Below, one piece after another: positions 16,461 through 25,092 of a stretch of DNA of 64,000 nucleotides. Both the position numbers and the translations under genes were made by a program. Where the stretch lies: NCBI GenBank assembly GCA_014655195.1, contig BNBH01000004.1, positions 1 through 64,000 of the forward strand, in the 5' to 3' direction. Numbering within the stretch: the stretch's first letter is position 1; each line of letters starts with the position of its first letter. The notes beneath the pieces are model-generated. The model was not told where the DNA came from. It saw nothing but the letters and a program-made list of their open reading frames with translations, and made no database searches. The stretch comes from Streptomyces cellulosae (lineage in GTDB: Bacteria; Actinomycetota; Actinomycetes; Streptomycetales; Streptomycetaceae).

Positions 16461-17873
16461 ATGGCTGCCCGTACCAAGACCTCCAAGGACCGTCCGTCCT
16501 ACCGCTGCACCGAGTGCGGATGGCAGACGGCCAAGTGGCTCGGGCGGTGTCCCGAGTGCCAGGCCTGGGGGACGGTCGAGGAGTACGGTGCGGCGCCCGC
16601 CGTGCGGACGACCGCGCCGGGGCGGGTCACCACGTCCGCGCTGCCCATCGGGCAGGTCGACGGGAAGCAGGCCACCGCCCGCTCCACGGGCGTGCCCGAG
16701 CTGGACCGGGTGCTCGGCGGCGGGCTCGTGCCCGGCGCCGTGGTGCTGGTCGCGGGCGAGCCGGGTGTGGGCAAGTCCACGCTGCTGCTGGACGTCGCCG
16801 CCAAGTCCGCGAGCGACGAGCACCGCACCCTGTACGTCACGGGTGAGGAGTCGGCGAGTCAGGTCCGGCTGCGGGCCGACCGTATCCACGCCATCGACGA
16901 CCACCTCTACCTCGCCGCCGAGACGGATCTGTCCGCCGTTCTCGGCCACTTGGACGCGGTGAAGCCGTCGCTGCTGATCCTGGACTCGGTGCAGACGGTC
17001 GCGTCCCCCGAGATCGACGGCGCGCCCGGCGGCATGGCCCAGGTGCGCGAGGTGGCGGGCGCGCTGATCCGCGCCTCCAAGGAGCGCGGGATGTCCACGC
17101 TCCTCGTGGGACACGTCACCAAGGACGGCGCCATCGCGGGCCCCCGCCTCCTGGAGCACCTGGTCGACGTGGTGCTGCACTTCGAGGGCGACCGCCACGC
17201 CCGCCTGCGCCTGGTCCGCGGCGTCAAGAACCGCTACGGCACGACCGACGAGGTCGGCTGCTTCGAACTGCACGACGAGGGCATCACGGGCCTCGCCGAC
17301 CCGAGCGGACTTTTCCTGACCCGTCGTGACGAACCGGTCCCGGGCACCTGTCTCACCGTCACCCTGGAGGGCCGCCGCCCGCTGGTCGCCGAGGTGCAGG
17401 CGCTCACCGTCGACTCGCAGATCCCCTCTCCCCGCCGCACCACCTCCGGCCTGGAGACCTCCCGCGTCTCGATGATGCTGGCCGTGCTGGAACAGCGCGG
17501 CCGGATCAGCGCCTTGGGCAAAAGGGACATCTACTCCGCGACGGTCGGCGGCGTGAAGCTCTCCGAGCCGGCCGCGGACCTGGCCGTCGCGCTCGCCCTG
17601 GCGTCCGCCGCGAGCGACACCCCGCTGCCGAAGAACCTCGTCGCGATCGGCGAAGTCGGCCTCGCGGGCGAGGTGAGACGCGTCACGGGCGTGCAGCGCA
17701 GGCTCGCCGAGGCGCACCGCCTGGGCTTCACGCACGCCCTGGTGCCGGGCGACCCGGGCAAGGTTCCGGCGGGCATGAAGGTACTGGAAGTGGCGGACAT
17801 AGGGGACGCGCTGCGGGTCCTTCCCCGCTCCCGTCGGCGAGAGGCCCCACGGGAGCCGGAGGACCGCCGGTAG
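16461..17873 (+). CDS. radA: DNA repair protein RadA
   Basis: A RecA-like ATPase that promotes branch migration in recombinational repair. 470 aa. C4 zinc finger at Cys16/19/30/33 (CTECGWQTAKWLGRCPEC), Walker A GEPGVGKST at residues 99-107, Walker B LLILDSVQTV, the RadA signature KNRYGTTDEVG, and a C-terminal Lon-protease-like domain (LVAIGEVGLAGEVRRV). The start ATG has no good Shine-Dalgarno; a TANNNT-like hexamer lies 6 nt upstream, suggesting a leaderless transcript. disA follows after 69 bp on the same strand. RadA is known to restrain DisA activity in B. subtilis, so the pairing is functional. Confidence 0.95.
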   Translation: MAARTKTSKDRPSYRCTECGWQTAKWLGRCPECQAWGTVEEYGAAPAVRTTAPGRVTTSALPIGQVDGKQATARSTGVPELDRVLGGGLVPGAVVLVAGEPGVGKSTLLLDVAAKSASDEHRTLYVTGEESASQVRLRADRIHAIDDHLYLAAETDLSAVLGHLDAVKPSLLILDSVQTVASPEIDGAPGGMAQVREVAGALIRASKERGMSTLLVGHVTKDGAIAGPRLLEHLVDVVLHFEGDRHARLRLVRGVKNRYGTTDEVGCFELHDEGITGLADPSGLFLTRRDEPVPGTCLTVTLEGRRPLVAEVQALTVDSQIPSPRRTTSGLETSRVSMMLAVLEQRGRISALGKRDIYSATVGGVKLSEPAADLAVALALASAASDTPLPKNLVAIGEVGLAGEVRRVTGVQRRLAEAHRLGFTHALVPGDPGKVPAGMKVLEVADIGDALRVLPRSRRREAPREPEDRR

Positions 17874-17942
17874 ACTTTGCCCAGGTCTCGCCCGTCCGTA
17901 CGAAGCGCGGGGGCGCCCAGAACCTGCGACCGGAGGAGTGCA

Positions 17943-19067
17943 GTGGCAGCCAACGACCGGGCAGCAGCTCCCGGAAAGTCCGGTGGGAGTGCCGGTTCCG
18001 ATGGCCTGATGCGCGCCTCGCTGAGCGCCGTGGCACCCGGTACCGCCCTGCGTGACGGCCTGGAGCGCGTGCTCCGCGGCAACACGGGCGGGCTCATCGT
18101 GCTCGGCTCGGACAAGACCGTCGAGGCGCTGTGCAGCGGCGGCTTCGTACTGGACGTGGAGTTCACCGCGACCCGGCTGCGGGAGCTGTGCAAGCTGGAC
18201 GGCGGCATCGTGCTGTCCTCGGACCTGTCGAAGATCCTGCGGGCCGGCGTGCAGCTGGTCCCGGACCCGACGATCCCCACCGAGGAGACCGGCACCCGGC
18301 ACCGCACGGCCGACCGCGTGAGCAAGCAGGTCGGCTTCCCTGTGGTCTCCGTCTCCCAGTCGATGCGCCTGATCGCCCTGTACGTCGACGGTCAGCGCCG
18401 CGTCCTGGAGGACTCGGCGGCGATCCTGTCCCGCGCCAACCAGGCCCTCGCCACCCTGGAGCGGTACAAGCTCCGCCTCGACGAGGTCGCGGGCACGCTG
18501 TCCGCGCTGGAGATCGAGGACCTGGTGACGGTCCGGGACGTCTCCGCGGTCGCGCAGCGCCTGGAGATGGTGCGCCGCATCGCCACCGAAATCGCCGAAT
18601 ACGTGGTCGAACTGGGCACCGACGGCCGTCTTCTCGCCCTCCAGCTGGACGAGTTGATCGCGGGCGTGGAGCCGGAGCGCGAACTGGTCGTACGGGACTA
18701 CGTCCCCGAGCCGACCGCGAAGCGCTCCCGCACGGTCGACGAGGCGCTGCACGAGCTGAACGTCCTCACGCACGCGGAGCTGCTGGAGCTGCCGACGGTG
18801 GCGCGGGCGCTCGGCTACACGGGCTCCCCGGAGACCCTGGACTCGGCGGTGTCGCCGCGCGGCTTCCGCCTCCTGGCGAAAGTCCCGCGCCTTCCCGGGG
18901 CGATCATCGACCGCCTGGTGGAACACTTCGGCGGCCTGCAGAAGCTGCTCGCCGCGAGCGTGGACGACCTCCAGACGGTGGACGGAGTCGGCGAGGCCCG
19001 AGCCCGCAGCGTCCGAGAGGGCCTCTCCCGCCTGGCGGAAAGCAGCATCCTGGAACGCTACGTGTAG
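17943..19067 (+). CDS. disA: Diadenylate cyclase DisA (c-di-AMP synthase, DNA integrity scanning)
   Basis: Condenses two ATP into c-di-AMP; octameric, binds branched DNA. 374 aa, the length of the Streptomyces protein. The N-terminal DAC domain has [11 protein letters not shown] (catalytic Asp86; Gly88 where many homologues have Ala) and [11 protein letters not shown] (RHR motif 119-121). A helical linker follows, then C-terminal helix-hairpin-helix repeats ([13 protein letters not shown]). The GTG start follows GGAGGAG. It lies directly downstream of radA. In Streptomyces c-di-AMP controls cell-wall hydrolase riboswitches and ion transport; none of those targets is evident here. Confidence 0.95.
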   Translation: MAANDRAAAPGKSGGSAGSDGLMRASLSAVAPGTALRDGLERVLRGNTGGLIVLGSDKTVEALCSGGFVLDVEFTATRLRELCKLDGGIVLSSDLSKILRAGVQLVPDPTIPTEETGTRHRTADRVSKQVGFPVVSVSQSMRLIALYVDGQRRVLEDSAAILSRANQALATLERYKLRLDEVAGTLSALEIEDLVTVRDVSAVAQRLEMVRRIATEIAEYVVELGTDGRLLALQLDELIAGVEPERELVVRDYVPEPTAKRSRTVDEALHELNVLTHAELLELPTVARALGYTGSPETLDSAVSPRGFRLLAKVPRLPGAIIDRLVEHFGGLQKLLAASVDDLQTVDGVGEARARSVREGLSRLAESSILERYV

Positions 19068-19080
19068 TCCAACGCCCGAC

Positions 19081-19290
19081 AGAGGCGCGGGGAACTGCGC
19101 GACCAGCCCCCACCGGCCCGCAGGTGAAGCCCCGTTAGGGGCGCGGGGAACTGCGCGACAAACCCCCACCGGCCCGCAGGTGAAGCCCCGTTAGGGGCGC
19201 GGGGAACTGCGCGACAAACCCCCACCGGCCCGCAGCCGAAGACGAACCTCAGCCACCCCAACAGGGGCGCGGGGAACTGCGCGACCAGCC
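19081..19290. repeat. Four tandem-like copies of a dispersed intergenic repeat
   Basis: The 19-nt core GGCGCGGGGAACTGCGCGA occurs at 19084-19102, 19140-19158, 19196-19214 and 19266-19284, usually followed by CCAGCCCCCACCGGCCCGCAG or a close variant. The first three are spaced exactly 56 bp, so 56-bp units are tandemly duplicated. Two more cores occur at 39252 and 39451. The array fills the gap between convergent disA and the gene ending at 19328, where it may act in transcription termination. Confidence 0.85.
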
Positions 19291-19327
19291 CCCACCGCCC
19301 CGCAGGCGACCGCGACCTGAAGGCCCC

Positions 19328-20209
19328 CTAGTCAGCCTTCAGCACGAACGACGTCCGCACCTTCTCAAACCCAGGCGCCTTCGCCTCGACCAGATACGTC
19401 CCCGGCTTGGCCGCCCCCGCCTTGGGCGTCGCACACTCCGCCGCGCTCGGCTTCCGGTCCCACTTCACGGTGTACGTGATGCTGTCCCCGGCCGGCACAC
19501 GGAACGCCAAACTCCGCGCCCCCTTGGGGCAGTCGTCCGACGCCCAGAACGTGTCGTCGTCCGTGGCCTGCGACACCGTCAGAACCGTCCGCTCAGGACC
19601 GAGATCGATCTTGCAGTCACTCCCGGAAGTGTTCCGCGCGGTGAGCAAGAACGTAGGCGTCTCCCCAGGCCCGTACGTGTTCCGCTCGCTCCGCAGACTG
19701 AAACGGACCGCGCTCGCCGAGCAGTTGGGCAGCCCCGACCCGGACCCGGCCGGCAGCGCGTCCCCCGCGCCGACCCCCGCGGACGTACCGCCCTCGGAAC
19801 CGCCACCGGCGCTACCGCCCGCACCGCCGCCCGAACCCTCCGCGCCCCCGGCCCCCGCGGAGTCCGCCGGGTCACCGTCACCGCTCGCGCCGTCAGAACC
19901 GGAACCGGACGAGCCCCCGGAGTCACCGGAACCGCCCCCGGACCCCTCCGACCCGCCGTCCCCCGTCTCGTCGCGCCCACCCGGCGCCTGACTGATCGCG
20001 GGACCCGAACCGGACGGCCCCGGCGTGATCGTGTGCACCGGATTCTTGCCGTTGGCCCCGTTGTTCGAGCCTTTGCCGTTCCCGCCGGCGGAGACCACGA
20101 CCCAGGTGATCAACAACGCCAACAGGGCGAGCACGGACAGCAGTACGGCCCTCCGACGCCAGTAGATGGAGGAGGGAAGCGGCCCGACCGGATTGCGCAG
20201 AGATCCCAC
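19328..20209 (-). CDS. Membrane-anchored extracytoplasmic protein with Gly/Ser-rich linker
   Basis: 293 aa from GTG 20207-20209 (VGSLRNPVGPLPSSIYWRRR). One transmembrane helix at ~21-41 (AVLLSVLALLALLITWVVV) precedes ~110 residues of Gly/Ser/Asp-rich linker. The C-terminal ~120-residue domain carries paired Cys (LPNCSAS, SDCKIDL, DDCPKGA, ECATPKAG) and looks like an immunoglobulin-type fold of unknown function. TACAGT (20217-20222) ends 7 nt before the GTG, supporting that start and a leaderless transcript. The longer ATG frame would cross this promoter. No enzymatic motif is visible. Confidence 0.78.
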   Translation of the reverse strand: MGSLRNPVGPLPSSIYWRRRAVLLSVLALLALLITWVVVSAGGNGKGSNNGANGKNPVHTITPGPSGSGPAISQAPGGRDETGDGGSEGSGGGSGDSGGSSGSGSDGASGDGDPADSAGAGGAEGSGGGAGGSAGGGSEGGTSAGVGAGDALPAGSGSGLPNCSASAVRFSLRSERNTYGPGETPTFLLTARNTSGSDCKIDLGPERTVLTVSQATDDDTFWASDDCPKGARSLAFRVPAGDSITYTVKWDRKPSAAECATPKAGAAKPGTYLVEAKAPGFEKVRTSFVLKAD

Positions 20210-20383
20210 GGCGCAAACTGTACGAGAGATCCGAGCGTTCGCTTGTCCCACCCGCCGCTCCGCGCGCAACTTTTCCGGATCATCATCCCGGTAACCGGCC
20301 GCACACCCCTGTCTTTCGTCAGGTACCGCACCCGACGATCGCTGGGTGTGACCGTTCTGATCGCTCCCTTACGGTCGGTGACC

Positions 20384-21028
20384 ATGGACTTTGTGGACAG
20401 CGGGCTGTACCGCGACATCACCGACCACGCACACGACGCCCCGGCGTGGCTGCGGCACACGGCGGAGATCGGGACGGAGGCCGGACTCCTCGTGTTCGTC
20501 GCGCTGTTCGCCCTCGGCTGGTGGCGCGCACGTCGGTCCGACAGCCGCGCGTTCGCGATCGCGGTCCTTGCACCCCTGGCCACGGCTGTGGCGTACATCT
20601 GCAGCGAGGTGCTCAAGTCCGTGGTGACGGAGGAGCGTCCGTGCCGTGCGGTGACCGGCGCCGCCCCCTCGCTGGCGGAGTGCCCGCCGTACGGCGACTG
20701 GTCCTTCCCGAGCAACCACGCCACCATCGCGGGCGCCTCCGCCGCGGCACTGGTCCTGGTGCGCAGGACCCTGGTCTGGCTGACCGCCCCGCTCGCCGTA
20801 CTCGCCGCGTTCTCACGGGTGTTCGTGGGCGTGCACTACCCGCACGACGTGGCCGCCGGCCTGTTGCTGGGCGCCGCCGTCGCACTGACCGTCGTCGCCC
20901 TGGCCACGGGACCCGCGACGCGGCTCACGGAAGCCGTGCGCGGCTCGACGGCGCCCGTGTCGCGGTGGATCACCGGCCCGGGCCCGCGGTCCGTCGCCCT
21001 CCCCCACGCCTCCCACCGCCGCCCCTGA
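20384..21028 (+). CDS. PAP2-family membrane phosphatase
   Basis: 214 aa with about five membrane helices and the three acid-phosphatase motifs: KSVVTEERP, PSNHATIAG and SRVFVGVHYPHDV. Family members dephosphorylate undecaprenyl pyrophosphate or phosphatidate, with the active site on the outer face of the membrane. The resemblance to BcrC-like enzymes suggests undecaprenyl-PP recycling, but lipid specificity cannot be read from sequence. Start ATG 20384; TACGGT ends 8 nt upstream. Divergent from the gene at 20209 and convergent with the response regulator. Confidence 0.88.
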   Translation: MDFVDSGLYRDITDHAHDAPAWLRHTAEIGTEAGLLVFVALFALGWWRARRSDSRAFAIAVLAPLATAVAYICSEVLKSVVTEERPCRAVTGAAPSLAECPPYGDWSFPSNHATIAGASAAALVLVRRTLVWLTAPLAVLAAFSRVFVGVHYPHDVAAGLLLGAAVALTVVALATGPATRLTEAVRGSTAPVSRWITGPGPRSVALPHASHRRP

Positions 21029-21034
21029 CCGCAG

Positions 21035-21700
21035 TCACCTGTCCACCAGCCCCGCCTCGTACGCGACGATCGCCGCCTGTACGCGATTGCGCACGCCGAG
21101 CCGTTCCAGGACCGCGCTCACGTACGCCTTCACCGTGCCTTCGACGAGGTGCAGCCGGGCGGCGATCTCCGGGTTGGACAGCCCGGCCCCGACCAGGCCC
21201 AGCACCTCACGCTCGCGCGGGCTGAGGGCCTCCACGCGGGCCCGCGCCTCCGCCTCCCGGGCAAGCCGCCCGCCGCCGTCGGTCCCGCCGAGCCCTTCGA
21301 TCACGTACCGGGCGACCTTGGGCGACAGGAAGGCCGCGCCGCCCGCCACCGCCCGTACGCCCGCGAGGAGTTCGTACGGGTCGCCGGACTTCAGCAGGAA
21401 GCCGGTCGCGCCGCCGGCCAACGCCCGTGCCACGTAGTCGCGTTCGGAGAAGGTGGTGAGGACGGCGACGGCCGTGCCGGGAACGGTGCGGACGATCTCC
21501 TCGGCCGCCGCGAGCCCGTCCAGGCGGGGCATGCGGACGTCGAGCAGGGCCACGTCGGGGCGGTGCGCGCGGGCCAGTTCGACGGCCTCGCGTCCCTCGC
21601 CCGCCTCGGCGACGACCTCCGCCTCGCCGCCGCTGTCCAGGATGGCGCGCACCCCGGCCCGCACCATCGCCTCGTCGTCGGCCAGCAGGACCCGGATCAT
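21035..21700 (-). CDS. NarL/LuxR-family response regulator
   Basis: 221 aa. REC domain with phospho-acceptor Asp54 (VALLDVRMPRLDGL) and the Thr/Lys switch residues (AVLTTFSERDYV, GFLLKSGDPYEL). C-terminal LuxR helix-turn-helix LSPREREVLGLVGAGLSNPEIAARL. Its ATG overlaps the stop of the sensor kinase gene (ATGA), so the two form a coupled pair. Regulon unknown. Confidence 0.93.
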   Translation of the reverse strand: MIRVLLADDEAMVRAGVRAILDSGGEAEVVAEAGEGREAVELARAHRPDVALLDVRMPRLDGLAAAEEIVRTVPGTAVAVLTTFSERDYVARALAGGATGFLLKSGDPYELLAGVRAVAGGAAFLSPKVARYVIEGLGGTDGGGRLAREAEARARVEALSPREREVLGLVGAGLSNPEIAARLHLVEGTVKAYVSAVLERLGVRNRVQAAIVAYEAGLVDR

Positions 21701-23292
21701 GGCGTGGACTCCTCGTGGGTGGCGCCCGTTCGGCCGCCCGCGCGCGGGACGACGTCCTTGGCGACCAGACGGCCCGCGTGGTCGAAGCAGAGGCGGTAGT
21801 GGTCGACGGAGACGAACAGTTCGCCGCTCGCGCGGTAGTAGCGGCAGTCGGCGCCCTCGGGCGGGGCGGGGGCGCGGTCCGTCGGCGGGTCCTGGATCTG
21901 CCGGTCGGGCAGGTCGAGGGCGGTGAGCGGCGTGCCGGGGCGGAGGGCGGCGTAGGCGGCGGGTTCGAGGACCGCGTGCGTCTCGGTGTACGCGTACCAG
22001 CCCGCCGCCGCCGCGACCAGGGCGACGCCCGCGCCCGCGGCGGCCCCCAGCGCGGTCGCCACCCGGCGGCGGGCGCGGGTGAGGGGCGCGGAGGGCGCAC
22101 GGGACGGCGCTGAGGGCCCGTCCAGCCGCGCGGGGAGGTGGGCCCGCACCCGGTAGCCGCCCCCGTGCGGTCCCGCCTCGAAGGTCCCGCCGACCGCCGT
22201 GACGGCCGCGCGCAGCCCGCGCAGGCCCGTACCGCCGCCGGAGGGCGACGAACCCGGCTCCGTAGCGCGTCCGTTGGTGACGGTGACGGTCGCTCCAGGA
22301 CCGCCGGTCAGCTCCACGACGACAGGGGCGCCCGGTGCGTGCCGGGCCGCGTTGGTCAGCGCCTCCCGGGCCACGCGGTACAGCAGCCGTTCCGCCACCC
22401 CGCCCGGCTCGACCGGCCGTCCGTCGGTATCGCAGCGCACCGGCAGCCCGGAGCCGGCGGCGCGGGCGACGAGCTGTTCGACGGTCTCCCCGGCCGGGGC
22501 GAGCGGGAGCGGCTCGTCGTCGCCCTCACGCAGCACGCCGATGATGCGGTGCAGCCGGTCCGTCGCGTCCGCGGCCGCCGCCCGCAGGTCGGCCGCGGCG
22601 GCCCGGTGATGTCCGGGCAGGTCCGGCGCGACCTGGAGGACCCCTGCCCGCAGCGCGAGCAGGCTCAGCTCGTGGCCGAGGGAGTCGTGCATGTCCTGGG
22701 CGATCCGCGCCCGCTCGCGCAGCCGCGCCCGCTCCTCGGCGAACCGCTGCTCCTCCTCCAGGCGGGCCGCCCGCAGCCAGCCCGCGGCGGTCAGCTCACG
22801 GCTCTGCCGCCAGTAGCGCCCGCCCAGCCAGGGCAGGACGCACCCGAAGAGGAGGGTGCCGGTCATCACCAGCCACGGCGGGACCGGGTCGCCCCCGCCC
22901 AGCGCGATTCGCACGGTGCCGGCGGCGGCCACGGCGGCGAAGGTCAGGGCGGCGGGGCCGGTGCGTTCCGCCCGCAGCCCGAGCAGCAGGGCGAACACGG
23001 CGAGCGCGGGGCCGTAGGAGAGGCTGAACAGCGCGGGCGCGTCGGCCAGGCACAGGGCGGCCGTCAGGACGAACGCCATGAGGGGACCGCGGCGGGCGAG
23101 GGCGGTGGCGGCGGCGAGCACACCGGCCCCGGCCGCCTGCTGCCACACGGGGCGCGGCTCGCTCAGCCCGAGCGCGCCGGCGCACACGCCCGGGAGGACG
23201 AGCGCCGCCCAGAGCAGGCAGCGCCCGGCGAGCGCGGCGGTACGGGCACGGTCCACGCGCCCGGCGGGCGCGGCCGTACGGGCACGGTCCAT
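21697..23292 (-). CDS. Sensor histidine kinase (HisKA_3) with extra C-terminal extracytoplasmic domain
   Basis: 531 aa. An N-terminal membrane domain with about six helices (residues 25-160) is followed by the dimerisation/phospho-acceptor segment with His202 (RIAQDMHDSLGHELSLLA) and a HATPase domain (REALTNAARHAPG, GGTGLRGLRAAV). After the catalytic domain, where this family normally ends, there is another transmembrane helix (~412-433) and a ~100-residue C-terminal region (LRPGTPLTALDLPD, DCRYYRASGELFVSVDHYRLCF). That region resembles the BamE/SmpA fold and should lie outside the membrane. It may be a second sensor. Start ATG 23290-23292. Confidence 0.88.
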   Translation of the reverse strand: MDRARTAAPAGRVDRARTAALAGRCLLWAALVLPGVCAGALGLSEPRPVWQQAAGAGVLAAATALARRGPLMAFVLTAALCLADAPALFSLSYGPALAVFALLLGLRAERTGPAALTFAAVAAAGTVRIALGGGDPVPPWLVMTGTLLFGCVLPWLGGRYWRQSRELTAAGWLRAARLEEEQRFAEERARLRERARIAQDMHDSLGHELSLLALRAGVLQVAPDLPGHHRAAAADLRAAAADATDRLHRIIGVLREGDDEPLPLAPAGETVEQLVARAAGSGLPVRCDTDGRPVEPGGVAERLLYRVAREALTNAARHAPGAPVVVELTGGPGATVTVTNGRATEPGSSPSGGGTGLRGLRAAVTAVGGTFEAGPHGGGYRVRAHLPARLDGPSAPSRAPSAPLTRARRRVATALGAAAGAGVALVAAAAGWYAYTETHAVLEPAAYAALRPGTPLTALDLPDRQIQDPPTDRAPAPPEGADCRYYRASGELFVSVDHYRLCFDHAGRLVAKDVVPRAGGRTGATHEESTP

Positions 23293-23329
23293 GCGACCGA
23301 CGCTACAAGCGGCCGCAGGCCGCCCGCCC

Positions 23330-23800
23330 CTGCCGATCGTCAGGTCCGGCGTCACCTTCCGGGAGGGCCCGGCACGCAAGCCCGCCGCCCTCCCGTCCCC
23401 CACGCGGCGGCACACACCCCGCCCCTGCCGACCGCCAGGCCACACACCCCCGCCCGGGAGAACGGCCCGGCGCGGGAGCCCGCCTCCTTCCACCCCGGCA
23501 CAGCCACACGCACCCCGCCGCTGCCGACCGCCAGGCCACACCCGCCCGGAAGACGGCCCGGCACGCGATCCCGCCTCCTTCCACCCCGGCACAGCCACAC
23601 GCACCCCGCCGCTGCCGACCGCCAGGCCACACCCGCCCGGAAGACGGCCCGGGGCACGCAATCCCGACGCCACGCGCCCCGGCGCAGCCACACACCCCGC
23701 CCCTGCCGACCGCCAAGTCCCCTCCCCCCTCCCCCACCCCGGCCGGGACGGCCCGGCACGCGGCCCCGGCCTCCCCCGTGCGGCCGCACTCTCCCTGCCC
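23330..23800. repeat. Tandem array of ~91-96-bp units
   Basis: The motif CTGCCGA(C/T)CG(C/T)CA begins at 23330, 23425, 23521, 23612 and 23703, giving units of 95, 96, 91 and 91 bp. Units share GCCACAC, CCCGGAAGACGGCCCGG and CCTTCCACCCCGGCACAGCC. The units at 23521 and 23612 match closely and the outer ones are diverged. The array fills the ~580-bp gap between the kinase gene and mutY. No gene is supported in it. Confidence 0.82.
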
Positions 23801-23874
23801 GCTCGGGGAACGAACGCCCCTTCCCCGTGGCGCTCGGCCGTCCGCGGGGTGCGGCGTGGCAGGATCGACGAGTC

Positions 23875-24810
23875 ATGACTGCTCCCACGAAGCCCCCGTA
23901 CGGCACCGCCGCCGATTCCGTGTCCGAGCGTGCTCCCGGTGAGCCGCTGCACTCCCCCGTCATCGACTGGTTCGACGAGCACGCCCGGGACCTTCCGTGG
24001 CGGCGCCCGGAGGCCGGCGCGTGGGGGGTGATGGTCAGTGAGTTCATGCTGCAGCAGACCCCCGTCAACCGGGTGCTGCCCGTCTACGAGCAGTGGATGG
24101 CCCGGTGGCCGCGCCCCGCCGACCTCGCCGCCGAGGCGCCCGGCGAGGCCGTCCGCGCCTGGGGCCGGCTCGGCTACCCGCGCCGCGCCCTGCGGCTGCA
24201 CGGAGCCGCCGTGGCCATAACGGAACGGCACGGCGGCGACGTACCGTCCGACCACGCCCAGCTGCTCGCGCTGCCCGGCATCGGCGAGTACACCGCCGCG
24301 GCCGTGGCGTCGTTCGCCTACGGGCAGCGGCACGCGGTGCTGGACACCAACGTCCGCCGGGTGTTCGCCCGCGCGGTCAGCGGCACGCAGTACCCGCCGA
24401 ACGCCACCACCGCCGCGGAGCGCCGGCTCGCCCGCGCGCTGCTGCCGGAGGACGCGGCCACGGCCGCCCGGTGGGCCGCCGCCTCCATGGAGCTGGGCGC
24501 GCTCGTGTGCACGGCGAAGAACGAGGCGTGCCACCGCTGCCCGATCGCCGCGCAGTGTGCCTGGCGGCTGGCGGGCAAGCCCGCGCACGAGGGTCCGCCG
24601 CGCCGCGGGCAGACGTACGCGGGCACCGACCGTCAGGTCCGCGGCCGGCTCCTCGCCGTGCTGCGGGAGGCGCACGGGCCGGTGCCGCAGGCGGCGCTGG
24701 ACCGGGTGTGGCACGAGCCGGTGCAGCGCGCCCGCGCGCTGGACGGGCTCGTGTCGGACGGCCTGGTGGAGCCGATGCCGGGTGGCCTGTACCGGCTGCC
24801 GCTGACCTGA
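23875..24810 (+). CDS. mutY: A/G-specific adenine glycosylase MutY
   Basis: Base-excision repair enzyme removing A mispaired with 8-oxoG or G. 311 aa. Helix-hairpin-helix LPGIGEYTAAAVASFAYG, catalytic Glu56 (VSEFMLQQT) and Asp157 (VLDTNVRR), and the [4Fe-4S] ligands Cys212/219/222/228 (C-x6-C-x2-C-x5-C). The C-terminal part is short and lacks an obvious NUDIX-like 8-oxoG recognition domain, as in other actinobacterial MutY. The ATG is poorly supported by a Shine-Dalgarno; CAGGAT nine nt upstream could be a -10. It lies between the repeat array and the sigE operon. Confidence 0.93.
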   Translation: MTAPTKPPYGTAADSVSERAPGEPLHSPVIDWFDEHARDLPWRRPEAGAWGVMVSEFMLQQTPVNRVLPVYEQWMARWPRPADLAAEAPGEAVRAWGRLGYPRRALRLHGAAVAITERHGGDVPSDHAQLLALPGIGEYTAAAVASFAYGQRHAVLDTNVRRVFARAVSGTQYPPNATTAAERRLARALLPEDAATAARWAAASMELGALVCTAKNEACHRCPIAAQCAWRLAGKPAHEGPPRRGQTYAGTDRQVRGRLLAVLREAHGPVPQAALDRVWHEPVQRARALDGLVSDGLVEPMPGGLYRLPLT

Positions 24811-24975
24811 TTCCGGTCCCTCGCCCGTCACACGGTTCACACCCGTCCCACCGCGCATGACGGGCGTACCGCCCCATACCCGTACCGAACGCCTCGCCGC
24901 TTCGTCCCGTTCGTCCCTCCGTTACACAACCGACGGACACCCGAGGGCGGACCGCAGGGTGCTCCGCACAGTGCC

Positions 24976-25001
24976 GTGACAACGCCTCCGTAGTTTCGAT
25001 C
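24976..25001 (+). promoter_or_regulatory. Candidate sigE promoter
   Basis: GTGACAAC followed 16 nt later by TC (AAC at 24981-24983, TC at 25000-25001) resembles the AAC-N16-TC pattern of ECF-type promoters, about 90 nt before the sigE ATG. The known sigE promoter requires CseB, but I cannot see its site. The remaining 24811-24975 shows no gene. Confidence 0.35.
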
Positions 25002-25092
25002 GCGTGCTCGACCGGAGCACGACAGACGGAACACGAGCGGTACGGCCGGCCCGCGGGGGCGGGCCGGAACGGGGACCGGAAGGCGGTACACC

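Noticed and set aside
23303..24068. Repetitive ORFs inside the tandem array (Cys/Gly-rich repeat peptides)
   Set aside because: The repeat unit length (91-96 bp) is not kept in one frame, so the peptides change along the array; the pattern comes from DNA repetition in a non-coding gap.
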